A stretch of DNA of 25,812 nucleotides from a virus. The DNA lies in IMG/VR virus record IMGVR_UViG_3300046484_000066, positions 1 through 25,812 of that record; one strand, written 5' to 3'. Positions 1 to 9,100 of the stretch are shown piece by piece (within the stretch, counting starts at the first letter, position 1; every line of letters starts with the position of its first letter). The position numbers were made by a program, and so were the translations under genes. Below the pieces are notes generated by a model. That model saw nothing but the letters and a program-made list of their open reading frames with translations, made no database searches and was not told the DNA's origin.

Positions 1-1
1 T

Positions 2-1411
2 GTAACTGATCCAGTTACCAAGCTAGAGACTCAAATTATTCCAAATAAGGAGCCTTTCTACACAGAAAATCCAGCTACATTCTTGGATAACTTTGCATAT
101 TCCTATACGGTTGTCGAAGAGTCTTCGGTACAAAAAGAAGGAGCTGATGGTGTTTTGGTAAGCGATGGCTACTTGGTAGATGGTTATTATGCTCAGCTAT
201 CAAGTGCTACCGTTGCGTTTGGCCTTGAAGACCTTGCCGCTACACGCTCGGTGGTAATATTCGATTCTATAAATGGAAACGATGGAACATTTGAGATTGT
301 TGCAGTTGTTCAAGATCAGCTAAAAATCAAGCGTGCCACCCCATTTGTTAGTGAGAATGGTATTCAGTTCGAAGTTGTTGATTCATCATTATCTAGTGCT
401 CGAATCCTTTGGACCAGAGACATGGCACTTAGCCTTGGTCAGTCGCTACGTTGCACCTTAATAGATGCCAAGGACGCTGACTTTTATGATGCCGGATGGC
501 TAGAAGCTTATACAGCAGCGGAAGCAATCGATATCGATATGGTTGTGCCTCTACCAAGCCAGACGATTAGTGCTATTTTCCAGAATGGAAAAGTGCATGT
601 TGAGACACAGAGCGACATCCGCAATAAACATGAAAGGCTTTTGTTCATAGGCGCTATTCAGGGCCTTACGCCGGATAATGTAATTGGTAATAAACCTGCA
701 GCAGTTGAAGACATCGGTATTCTTGAAGGTATTCAAGGCGCATCAGTTGCGGATATTTTGGTAGGAAATACCGAGGATTTGGCTAACTATAGTGTTCCAG
801 ATGCATTTGGAGATTCGTACCGAGTTGTATACTTCTATCCTGATCAGATTGTCGTTCAGGCTGGGGCAAACAACATTCTCATTGACGGATTCTTTATTGC
901 GGCGGCAGTAGCAGGTTATTTCTCTGGTAATACACAAATTCAAGAACCTCTTACGAATAAGAGATTGGTTGGATTTAGTATTCTGCGTAACAAGCTTTTC
1001 TCTCCATTGGTTGTAGAAAATATCGTAAACTCTGGAATTACTGTACTTACTCCTGTCCAGGGTGGTGGTAATGTAATCTGGGGCAAGACGACAGTTTCTT
1101 CTCTTGAGCCAACTGAAGAGGAAATTAGCATTGTATTTATTCGCGATTATATCTCCTTCTCTATGCGCAGAGCTTACGCTCCATACATTGGACGAGCAGA
1201 GACTCCAACATTCAAAGCTACTTTGTTTGCTGTTGCTCAGTCTCTAATGCAAACCTTCATTCAACAGAGGTTGATCACTACTTATGGAGGTTTGACTGTA
1301 AATAGAGATTCAGTAGAGCCAAGGCAGTGGAATATTACTGTGGCTGTTCAACCAGTATATCCAACTAATTGGATTTATATTTTGATCAACGTTGGTAAGC
1401 TTAATAGCTAA
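2..1411 (+). CDS. Tail sheath protein, C-terminal part (5' end outside window)
   Basis: The frame is open from base 2 with no stop, so the gene starts upstream; the TTG at 83 is not a credible start because coding sequence continues before it. The visible 469 residues have the layout of contractile tail sheaths. A mid domain contains an IDIDMVVPLP strand followed by 'NKHERLLFIGAI', as in sheath domains that discuss position and neighbours in the polymer. The last ~170 residues are the conserved sheath core: a PDQIVVQAG strand, an IDGFFIAAAVAGYF helix, IVFIRDYISFSMRRAYAPYIG, a long helix and a final strand pair ending YPTNWIYILINV. In the family, these C-terminal strands lock adjacent subunits and stay intact on contraction. 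Being directly before a tube gene fits. Two DGY triplets lie close together at 164-186. Assignment as sheath is firm; sequence-level relatives cannot be named. Confidence 0.88.
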   Translation, partial: VTDPVTKLETQIIPNKEPFYTENPATFLDNFAYSYTVVEESSVQKEGADGVLVSDGYLVDGYYAQLSSATVAFGLEDLAATRSVVIFDSINGNDGTFEIVAVVQDQLKIKRATPFVSENGIQFEVVDSSLSSARILWTRDMALSLGQSLRCTLIDAKDADFYDAGWLEAYTAAEAIDIDMVVPLPSQTISAIFQNGKVHVETQSDIRNKHERLLFIGAIQGLTPDNVIGNKPAAVEDIGILEGIQGASVADILVGNTEDLANYSVPDAFGDSYRVVYFYPDQIVVQAGANNILIDGFFIAAAVAGYFSGNTQIQEPLTNKRLVGFSILRNKLFSPLVVENIVNSGITVLTPVQGGGNVIWGKTTVSSLEPTEEEISIVFIRDYISFSMRRAYAPYIGRAETPTFKATLFAVAQSLMQTFIQQRLITTYGGLTVNRDSVEPRQWNITVAVQPVYPTNWIYILINVGKLNS

Positions 1412-1425
1412 ATTAAAGGTGATAA

Positions 1426-2076
1426 ATGGTATATCCACATACTGGTTCAATTCTTACAGATGCAGGTCGTAACGTTACCCGCACGGGCGTTTCAACTGAG
1501 ATCATTATTCAAGTCGATGGTAATCCAATCGGCGCTATCCAGAGCATATCCTACAAGGAAGACCGAAACATTCATATGATAGATGAGGTCGGAACTGATG
1601 GCCACATCGATTCAGTTCCTCAGAAGTCAACTGATATTTCTGGTGATTGCACTCGTGTTAGATTCGACAATTTGAGGATGGCTTCCGCATTTTCGCGTGG
1701 CTTTATTCATGCCGCTTCTCAGCGTATTCCTTTTGATATTGTCATTCTGGATATTTTTGCAGCAGACGAAAGCGATGCTGATGGATTCAATGGCTCAGAT
1801 AACGTAATAACCACTGTTATCAAGAATGTTTGGATTCGTAACTTAGGAGTTACATATCAGGTTTCTGATTATGTTATTTCTGAAACGATGGGTTGGGTAG
1901 CTGAGCATATTTATTCATATCTCGGTCAAGGCCAGAACGTTGTTCCTTCTCCAAATGCTCGTCAGATTCCCATCATTGATAATGATGCATTTGAAAGGCA
2001 GACAGATCTTGGAAAGCGCCGTGGCTCTCTTGATGCAGCAGGTTTGATTAATGTGGTTGATAACATCCTTCCATAA
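1426..2076 (+). CDS. Tail tube protein
   Basis: This 216-residue protein sits directly after the sheath and before the chaperone pair and tape measure, the usual place for the major tube subunit. Its content fits the gp19-like tube fold: an early strand with IIIQVDGNPIGAIQSISY, an irregular loop, then IHMIDEVGTDGHIDSVPQ, a helix-bearing middle (residues ~85-105), and a strand pair VWIRNLGVTYQVSDYVISETMGW near residue 140. Such proteins form hexameric rings that stack into the DNA conduit. The C-terminal ~45 residues (from about VPSPNARQIP) look like an extension. The ATG at 1426 is preceded by an AAAGGTG ribosome binding site at 1415-1421. I see no known motif that excludes another tube-fold protein, but order and size make the major tube subunit the best call. 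Confidence 0.8.
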   Translation: MVYPHTGSILTDAGRNVTRTGVSTEIIIQVDGNPIGAIQSISYKEDRNIHMIDEVGTDGHIDSVPQKSTDISGDCTRVRFDNLRMASAFSRGFIHAASQRIPFDIVILDIFAADESDADGFNGSDNVITTVIKNVWIRNLGVTYQVSDYVISETMGWVAEHIYSYLGQGQNVVPSPNARQIPIIDNDAFERQTDLGKRRGSLDAAGLINVVDNILP

Positions 2077-2114
2077 TCAAATTCCTGATATATAGTGCTG
2101 TACAGGAGTGATCT

Positions 2115-2774
2115 ATGAGTAGAATTAGCAGCACAATTGGTGAGAGTAATTTCGCTGGAACGGGACAGAGGCGGTTTGTAGTTTCAAACGACAAAGAAAC
2201 TCAAGTGCCGCCACCAGCTCAGATGACTCCAGAGCTAGCCAGCACATTACGCAGGCAGGCCCAGGAGCATCAGGAACAGATTGATAATAAGAGTCTTGGT
2301 GATGCCAGGCGTCGTATAGATATTATTACTGGACTTGGGAGAAAGACTAGAGATGTTCCTATCGACACATCTAATGGCACAGTTGTTTTCAGCTTGAGAA
2401 CGCTCAAGACGTTTGAGCAGAATTGCTTAGCTCAGGTCGTTGAACAATCAGAGCGTTTGACAACTTCGGAAGGTCGATTGATATTCGCGCCAACAAGCCT
2501 ATCAAAAATTAGGGTTGAAGCACTGTCGCACTCTTTGTTTTTGATAGATAATCAATCAATAGATATTATTCTTGGTACATCTAATTCTCCATATGAGGAG
2601 CAAGTACTAGCTCGTAAAGATCTGATTGATGAAATGGATCATGCGCTTATAAGCCATTTATTCAACAACTATGAAGCCTTAACTCAAGAAACCTATGACG
2701 GTTATATTCCAAAGACCGTTGAAGAGGCGAAGGAGGTGGCGGAAACCATCTCCAAAAGTGGTCAGGACACCTGA
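2115..2774 (+). CDS. Tail assembly chaperone, upstream frame (gpG-like)
   Basis: The 219-residue product lies between the tube and tape-measure genes, where tailed phages place the tail assembly chaperone. It begins with a low-complexity polar and Gln/Pro-rich stretch, has a compact middle domain with a hydrophobic core (residues ~85-190, including VVFSLRTLKTFEQNCLAQ), and ends in an acidic, helical tail (TVEEAKEVAETISKSGQDT). The ATG at 2115 follows an AGGAG site at 2104-2108. Its end overlaps a second frame in the +1 register that continues to the tape-measure start; the two together resemble G and G-T of lambda-type tails, where a small fraction of ribosomes makes a longer fusion. Family role: binding the tape measure and recruiting tube subunits. 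The call rests on position and the overlap architecture, not on a recognised sequence motif. Confidence 0.62.
   Translation: MSRISSTIGESNFAGTGQRRFVVSNDKETQVPPPAQMTPELASTLRRQAQEHQEQIDNKSLGDARRRIDIITGLGRKTRDVPIDTSNGTVVFSLRTLKTFEQNCLAQVVEQSERLTTSEGRLIFAPTSLSKIRVEALSHSLFLIDNQSIDIILGTSNSPYEEQVLARKDLIDEMDHALISHLFNNYEALTQETYDGYIPKTVEEAKEVAETISKSGQDT
2730..2760 (+). promoter_or_regulatory. Candidate programmed ribosomal frameshift signal (+1 or -2)
   Basis: A Shine-Dalgarno-like AAGGAGGTG (2730-2738) lies inside the upstream chaperone gene, followed 15 bases later by TCC AAA AGT (2751-2759). A lysyl-tRNA on AAA at 2754-2756 could re-pair perfectly with AAA at 2755-2757, giving a +1 shift into the downstream frame, whose next codon is GTG 2758. 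The zero-frame stop TGA is at 2772-2774. Internal anti-SD pairing is known to stimulate frameshifting in prfB and dnaX, though the spacing here is longer. The exact slip site is inferred. Confidence 0.45.
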
Positions 2775-3099
2775 GCATCAATTCATTAGATATCTAATGA
2801 AATTGTTTCATAAGTTGCCAGATGATCCTTTCTATGAGGATATTAACGCATATTTAAAGGTATGGTTATATGAAAGTTGGCTTCATGATCAAGAGCTAGA
2901 GGCTCAGAAGCTAAGAAACCAGGCTATTCTTATTGGATCTTTCTCCAATCTTGAAATGGCTCAAGGAATGATCCGTCAGGAGAATCCAAATGTGCAGGCC
3001 ACGAATTTGGATGAAACCAGCAAGAAGGTTCGTGAACAAATTCTTGAGTCCAATAAAGTTGGGAAGAAAAAACGCAAGAAGCGCAAGGTGGTTAGTTAA
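2758..3099 (+). CDS. Tail assembly chaperone, downstream frame (T-like part of a G-T fusion)
   Basis: From about codon 2758 the +1 frame carries a convincing protein: PEHQFIRYL, KLPDDPFYEDINAYLKVWLYESWLHDQELEAQKLRN, then a Lys-rich C-terminus ending KVGKKKRKKRKVVS. The part of the frame before 2755 (starting at the ATG of 2695) reads as an Arg/Lys-rich shadow of the upstream gene and is unlikely to be real. If made by +1 slippage on AAA at 2754-2757, the fusion would be about 327 residues. Separate initiation is possible at GTG 2758 or ATG 2797, but neither has a well-spaced ribosome binding site (a strong AAGGAGGTG at 2730-2738 is about 19 bases from 2758). The aromatic, helix-rich segment resembles T-domain proteins that contact the tape measure. 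The stop overlaps the next start as TAATG at 3097-3101. Confidence 0.62.
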   Translation: MVRTPEHQFIRYLMKLFHKLPDDPFYEDINAYLKVWLYESWLHDQELEAQKLRNQAILIGSFSNLEMAQGMIRQENPNVQATNLDETSKKVREQILESNKVGKKKRKKRKVVS

Positions 3100-5171
3100 T
3101 GGATGAAACAATTTCTCTTGAGAATCTAAAAAAGTTCGCTGAAGCTCTTGGGGGAAAGACCTTGGAGGCTGTGAGTGAATTTGCCAAGAGATTCGAGGGC
3201 CTGTCTGGAGTTACAGTAAAATTTTCAGACATACTCAAAAATGTAGGGAAAGAAGGCGCTGATCATATACATCAGCTAGCAGAAGCCGCTCAAAATTTAT
3301 TCAGCAGTTTTACGTCTCTTACATCTGTTGGGCAGAAAGTAAAGGAGGGAACCTTTGATTTGCTTGGGGTAATGGAGGGAACCTTTGATTTGCTTGGGGT
3401 AATTGATAAAAACATTACTGGAATGGGTAAGTTGGGAGAATCTGGCTTAGAAGCTGGAGAAAAAATCACAACGGCCTTCAAGAGTATTTCGCCAGTATTG
3501 AATAATATATTCGGAAGCAACTCCAAGATAATGAACTTTTCAAATGCTGTTTTGGAAGGGAGAGATCGAGTAATTAGCTTGGAAAGAGAATTGATTAGTA
3601 TGTCTCTAGCTCAAGGACGAGCTGCTGACGTTACCGATCAATCGGGTGAAAGATTCAAAGATATGAGCGAAGCTTATATGGGCTACGTAAACATGTCTAT
3701 CAAGGCGGCTTCTGAAACTGGGCACACAGTTGCTTCTATAATGGAATTGAATAAAGCCCTTTCTTCAATTCCGGGATCATTGAGTGATACTGAACAAACT
3801 GTAAGAGTGTCACAAATGGCAGCCGCTGCCAAAATGAATGAGCTAGAGGCAGCAAAACAAGTAGCTGATATGTATACGCGCCTTGGCACTAGTGAGAAAG
3901 ATGCCACTGAGGCACTGGCATACATGCACGACAAAGCTGGTGATTCTAAGCTCCGAATGGAGAGTTTCAATCAGACAGTATTAAACATTGCTGGTAGCTT
4001 CAAGATGTTAGGCGACAACACCAATGCAACTACTAATTTTGTAAATGCGTTTGATAGGGCATTCGCAGACAGTAAGATTAGCCCAGAGGCTATGAAGGAA
4101 GTAATTACTAGTGTTGGTGAAGGTATAGAAAAAATGGATACAGCCAAGAAGGCCTTTATATCAGGAGCTACTGGAGGCCCTGGTGGCTTGGCTGGTAAGT
4201 TTCAAATTGATGAGCTTATTGCGACTGGACACATGGATGAGGTAGTAAAGAAGACAATGACGGCAATGCAAAGCCAATTTGGAGGACCAGTTCTTACCAG
4301 GAAAGATGCCGTTGATAATCCGGCTCTTGCTGGAGAGTTGTATAAGCAAATGCAATATCTAACTGGTGTTGCTGGTATTGCTAAGAATGATGAGGAAGCT
4401 TATAGAATTTTAGAGGCCATGAAGACTGGTGTAATGGATATGTTGAAGCCAGGTGCCGCTGAAGGTGAAAAGGGATTGGCGCTAGAAAGACAGCTTGGAA
4501 AGGGAGCTAGCCTTCAAGAGCAAACGCAAACTACAATGATGAAAATTCATCAGACATTGGAAGTTGCTCGTCTGAGACAGGATAAGTTTTATAATACTGA
4601 GTTCAAAGAGGTCGATAAGTACTTAGGAGCAATCGCTGAAAATATGGGGCTTTCTAGTATTAGAGATAATAGAGGCGGTGCAATGCATGCCGGAGTTGAG
4701 ATGCTTTCCCATGGTAAAGAACGCAGTCAACAGCAAAACCCAGACTGGGGAGAGATGATGGGGAATGCTTTCAATGTAAAGGCTGGGGCTGGAGAAGGCA
4801 TTAAGAACGATTTCTTTTCTATGTTATCTGGTGGCAAACACGCTGCTGCAACCTCACCGACACAGAATACAATGATACATCAGCCACCTCCAGGGGCAGA
4901 AGCCGGAGTTTCTAATATAGCCCCAGGACATCGGTCAGATCTTGGTCTTCCATCTCTCCCAGATGTACACAAGATAACGTTGCCGACAGTACCAACGCTT
5001 GGCGATAATGCAACAACAAACCCCTCAGGTGTTGAGCATAGTTTTAAGGATATGAATGTAAACCTAGCTATTGATTTAGGAGACCATAAGGTATTCAATG
5101 AAATGATTAAGGTTCAAATACAACAAGAAGATGAGGCGCTGAATAGACAGCGAGCAACCGGAAGGAGATAA
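3099..5171 (+). CDS. Tail tape-measure protein
   Basis: This 690-residue, mostly helical protein directly follows the chaperone pair, as tape measures do. It is rich in Ala, Lys, Glu, Met and Gln with long helix-forming runs (for example residues ~225-300 and ~320-400), has few cysteines, and ends in a Pro/Gly-rich flexible part (residues ~585-650) and a short basic C-terminus. In this family, protein length sets tube length, at roughly 0.15 nm per residue, so about 100 nm would be expected here. I see no peptidase or lysozyme motif and no obvious membrane helix. A perfect 30-bp tandem duplication at 3344-3403 adds ten residues (EGTFDLLGV-M/I twice). The start ATG overlaps the previous stop (TAATG), which implies translational coupling. 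Identification is from position, composition and length. Confidence 0.78.
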   Translation: MDETISLENLKKFAEALGGKTLEAVSEFAKRFEGLSGVTVKFSDILKNVGKEGADHIHQLAEAAQNLFSSFTSLTSVGQKVKEGTFDLLGVMEGTFDLLGVIDKNITGMGKLGESGLEAGEKITTAFKSISPVLNNIFGSNSKIMNFSNAVLEGRDRVISLERELISMSLAQGRAADVTDQSGERFKDMSEAYMGYVNMSIKAASETGHTVASIMELNKALSSIPGSLSDTEQTVRVSQMAAAAKMNELEAAKQVADMYTRLGTSEKDATEALAYMHDKAGDSKLRMESFNQTVLNIAGSFKMLGDNTNATTNFVNAFDRAFADSKISPEAMKEVITSVGEGIEKMDTAKKAFISGATGGPGGLAGKFQIDELIATGHMDEVVKKTMTAMQSQFGGPVLTRKDAVDNPALAGELYKQMQYLTGVAGIAKNDEEAYRILEAMKTGVMDMLKPGAAEGEKGLALERQLGKGASLQEQTQTTMMKIHQTLEVARLRQDKFYNTEFKEVDKYLGAIAENMGLSSIRDNRGGAMHAGVEMLSHGKERSQQQNPDWGEMMGNAFNVKAGAGEGIKNDFFSMLSGGKHAAATSPTQNTMIHQPPPGAEAGVSNIAPGHRSDLGLPSLPDVHKITLPTVPTLGDNATTNPSGVEHSFKDMNVNLAIDLGDHKVFNEMIKVQIQQEDEALNRQRATGRR
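3344..3403 (+). repeat. Perfect 30-bp tandem direct repeat inside the tape-measure gene
   Basis: Bases 3344-3373 and 3374-3403 are identical over all 30 positions (each begins GGAGGGAACC and ends GGGGTAAT). The unit is a multiple of three, so the frame is kept and the protein gains a second EGTFDLLGV copy. Identity at every wobble position points to a recent duplication. Confidence 0.95.
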
Positions 5172-5172
5172 A

Positions 5173-6129
5173 ATGTCTATATTGGATTCAATTACAGATC
5201 TAGCTTCCCAATCATTTCATACAGCTCAAGGTGCAGTGGCCGGAAATTCTGCGGATCCCAGTTTAGCTTCTCTTCCGTCTCCGAGTGGAAGCCAAATTCG
5301 TCAAGCTCAAATTCCAAACTATCGTCTAGCCAATGCTACCAGGAATATGGTTCGTTGGTTTTTGCCAGAGCTTGGTATCGTGGAGATGTATATCAATCCA
5401 CAAAGTATCAAATATACAGATACAAAACATATTGGTGCACCAATTAGAACTCGTGGTGGATACATGGTTCAATATTGGGGAGAAGAACTTGGTAAGGTTT
5501 CAATCTCTGGAACAACTGGTTCTTCTGGCGTAGAAGGTATCAATGTTATCTATGATATCTATCGCAACGAACAAGTTGCATTTGATCCTATAGCTCTAGC
5601 TGCAGAGGCTGCTAAAGACCAAGCATCTTTGAGTAACGGCGTGTTTAGTGGTATCAAAGGATCTGGAACATTACTCGGTGGAATCGGAAACGCTGTTGGA
5701 TCTGGTGTTAATTCGCTGTTCAGTCAGGTAAATAATGTTATCAAAACTGGAAATGTAGATCCTTTGCAGCCACGCCCAACATTAGCGTCTATTGCCTTTC
5801 AAACTGAGATGTATTGGTCGGGCTGGGTATTCCGAGGTTATTTCACTTCGATGACAGTCAATGAATCAGCTGATAAGCTTGGGCAATTTGATTATACCTT
5901 GGAGTTTACGGTAACGCAGAAGCGAGGTCTTCGTTTGAATTTCATGCCTTGGCATCGCAGCGCTGTTAATGGCCCATCTAATTCAGATCCATCGTTTGGT
6001 ACCCCTTATTCTTTTTCAACACTGATGTCCCAAACTCCAAAGAGAAGTGTTAGCCCTTCTCAACAGGCAATCTTCACCACTTCGATACGCTCTCTTGACA
6101 GCGCTTTGCAGAGTTCTCGTCCACTGTGA
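5173..6129 (+). CDS. Baseplate/tube adapter protein (tail-tube-initiator-like)
   Basis: The 318-residue product lies between tape measure and hub. After a ~50-residue polar leader, residues ~55-140 show a compact beta domain: MVRWFLPELGIVEMYINPQS, then GGYMVQYWGEELGKVSISG, TTGSSGVEGINVIYDIYR. That pattern (a 'QYWGE-L-I-SG-TGSSG-EG' core) occurs in phage proteins that cap the end of the tail tube at the baseplate, including XkdP-type and gp48/gp54-like adapters. A Gly/Ser-rich linker (~150-200) is followed by a second beta piece, MYWSGWVFRGYFTSMTVNESADKLGQFDYTLEFTVTQKR, typical of tube-like domains. No LysM repeat is clear. The ATG at 5173 has an AAGGAG site at 5162-5167 inside the end of the tape-measure gene, with one base between stop and start. 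The exact structural slot is inferred. Confidence 0.55.
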   Translation: MSILDSITDLASQSFHTAQGAVAGNSADPSLASLPSPSGSQIRQAQIPNYRLANATRNMVRWFLPELGIVEMYINPQSIKYTDTKHIGAPIRTRGGYMVQYWGEELGKVSISGTTGSSGVEGINVIYDIYRNEQVAFDPIALAAEAAKDQASLSNGVFSGIKGSGTLLGGIGNAVGSGVNSLFSQVNNVIKTGNVDPLQPRPTLASIAFQTEMYWSGWVFRGYFTSMTVNESADKLGQFDYTLEFTVTQKRGLRLNFMPWHRSAVNGPSNSDPSFGTPYSFSTLMSQTPKRSVSPSQQAIFTTSIRSLDSALQSSRPL

Positions 6130-6142
6130 TATATGGTAATTT

Positions 6143-9100
6143 ATGAGTTTTTTAGCTTCCCTTGGCGGTATTATTAATGATCAATTTGGAATTGGCGAAA
6201 ATACCTCTCATTCATTGGATACGGTATCTGGTGGTGCCTACAGCCGTTTAGGTGATTATGCTAATAAATTCGATAAGTCTGCTGAGCGCACTTATATCGA
6301 AGATGGATTTATTAGAGATATAAGGCCTCGTAGAAGATCTGTTCTATTTCAACAGCCAGATTTTTATGTAGTAATTAAAAAGAGAATGTTTTCTACTTTG
6401 GTAGATAACTCAAAACTAGATGTCTTAGAAGAAAAAGAGAGAGTATTAATAGCTGCAACAAAAAGATTGTTCCAGAATAAGTGCCGTATTTTAGCGGCAT
6501 ATGAAAAGCTAACAAAGATTGAACAGCTTACATTTGATTCTGGAAGATTCAACACATTTTTAGCACCAGCATTATTAGACTTGATAGATTCTAGTAATGA
6601 TCTGTTTACTGCATTAGGATCAAATGGGCTTAGCCCATCCACAAAAGCAGCTATTGATACGCTGCGAAAGGTTATCTCATATTCTGAGCCAGGAGCATTT
6701 AGTAATTGGACTACTAATGATTATGATGCCGTCTTTGGGAAGGATGTCGGAGAGGGGCCTGGAACATTTGAGCTAACTAATATTACCTCAATCAAAACCA
6801 CAGTCTCTACAGAGTGGGGTGGTGGTCAAGCTAGCCTTACTCTTGAAGACCCCTATAATTTACTAACCATTACCGAAGCTGATATCGATCAAGCAATTAC
6901 AGATGTTACCAATCCGATGAGGACAGGAAGCTATTATGTATTTGTTGAAAATGAGCTTCAGAAGACGATTGATAAATTCAAATCAGATCTTGCCCTTGAA
7001 AGACAGGGTCGTCTAGCCAGTCAGATTACATTCAAGATAAGCCCAGGCACTGTGCTATCAAAGCGCGTTAGGGCAATCATAGATGATGAAGGAACAGAGA
7101 TTTTATTCACATATTCTACTGGAATAAACAACTTTTTATCTTCTATTGGTAACGCTAAAAATATCAGTCAAGTATTTTCGTCTGCCGCTAATGTATTTTC
7201 AACTGGAAGTGTTACTATTGAACCACAATTTTTGGCCGGAAATCCTAGTGGAAATATCAGCCAAAATAATCAATTAACAGCGTCTGAGCGTAAGAAGTTT
7301 GAACAGATCATTTCTGATATATTTACACAATTGAGCCAACACGAAACCTCTCAGCGTGAGATGAAGACTCGTAATCTGAAAACAAACTATGCGCGCAACC
7401 GAATGCGTTTGTTCTTTAATGGCAAATATATCATCCAGCCAATGGATACGATTACGATTTGGATGACAAGCAGGACTGATGAAGATGCCAGGATGCCCGG
7501 AGGTTTCAAGAAGCAACAAAATGAATTGGGTATTAGTATTACTCAAAAATTTGATACTATTATCAAGAACATAAACAGTTCGATAAATTCAATGTCGGCT
7601 CCAGTTGGAGCTTCCTATGACGATCTTGAAAGGCTTAGCGTAGTTGGTCCTGATATGCCGAGTTGGTTATGGCGCATGTTCAGGCAAGATATCACCAATC
7701 AACCTACTGGACCTTGTATTTTCTCTGGTCTTGTCGGTAAGGGAGGTCAGGGTGTTACTGGTAATTGGAGCGATGGTAAGTGGAACATCAACTTTACTTG
7801 CGAAGATCATACGGGATATTTTGATAAGAGCATGGTTAATTTCAAGCCATCCTCTGATGTGTTCAATGCGTCTATTTATGATCCTCTAACTCCATTTGAT
7901 GTAAGCTTTGATGCCGCTACTGGAGCTGCAATTACAAATCCATCAAACGGAAATATTCCTCCTTTATTGAAGGAAAATAAGGATTTGCTTCAAAGCGGAA
8001 TGCTTATTTTTAGAAGCGGACCGAACAAAGGAAACCAAGCAACAGAAACTTTATATACACATGCTCCAAAGGAGATTTCTTTTGACTCATGGCGTAGTGT
8101 ATTACACGATCCAGAAGGATTAGTATATCGCTGGAAGCAGGGAATCCAATCATTAACATTCACTCAACGTCCAAATCGCCTATCAAATACCGAACATGAA
8201 AGAGCAATTTTATTGACAGCTAAGCCATTTGCTGGCCAAGATGTAATGAATGTTATATCTCTTTTGATAACTGGCGTTCCATATAACTATGATACCTTCT
8301 TGAAGGCCGCAATCGAAAATGGAAATTCATTAGGGGCTCGTGATGGCTTGAACAATCTTCCAGCGGCATCAACATATATTCAAGGCTTACTTGCCGAGAT
8401 TGAGAGAAACAATCTGGTTTGGGGAAATTTTGTGCCTCACAAGCAATTGGTTATCAATGAGGCAGCTGAACAATTTATAGCTCAACAACGCCTGGATATC
8501 ACAACGCAAAATTCAAATCTTACTCAACAATTGAATGAGCTGGCGCGTACACAAGACCAGTTACTTTTGTATCAGCAGAATGATATGTTCCAAGGTGCGA
8601 AAGTGCCATCTTCTGTAGATAGCGTTGTGTTTGCTCAGAAAATTCAAGCTTTGAAAGCAAATATTCAAACTGCTCAAACTAACTTTATGAATACCATCTC
8701 GGTAAATAATCCAGATGTGGGTATTACGGTTATTGGTAATGATGTAAATGCAGATCCTTTGGCCACAGATTCTAATCCAGGCCAAAATCAATCTCAGAAA
8801 CAAAGGGACGCTCTACAATTACGACAGAGATTGTTTGCAATGACGGCTCGTAGGTTTTGGCAAGTTAGAGCCAATCAGGACAAGAATCTATTCATTGTAG
8901 ATGATCAGTATGATAAGAACTTTGACATCATGGCCTTTGAGAGAAAAATTGGCAACAAGATAGATTTATTCAATAGCCAATACTCCAATATTGGTGAACA
9001 AATTGGTCAGGTTAAAAAACTATTGAGCTTAGAATGTTTCGCTAATAGTCAGGGCCATATCATAACAAGACCACCGGGTTATAATAAAGTTCCCAGCTCT

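Noticed and set aside
83-1411. TTG at 83 as the start of the first gene
   Set aside because: The same frame is open to base 2 and encodes plausible protein before 83; the sheath is truncated by the window edge.
2695-2757. ATG 2695 as the start of the downstream chaperone frame
   Set aside because: The first ~21 residues are an Arg/Lys-rich shadow of the upstream gene and there is no ribosome binding site; frameshift entry near 2755 fits better.
6133-6145. Alternative ATG at 6133 for the hub gene
   Set aside because: It is out of frame with the 1708-codon gene and closes after about a dozen codons.
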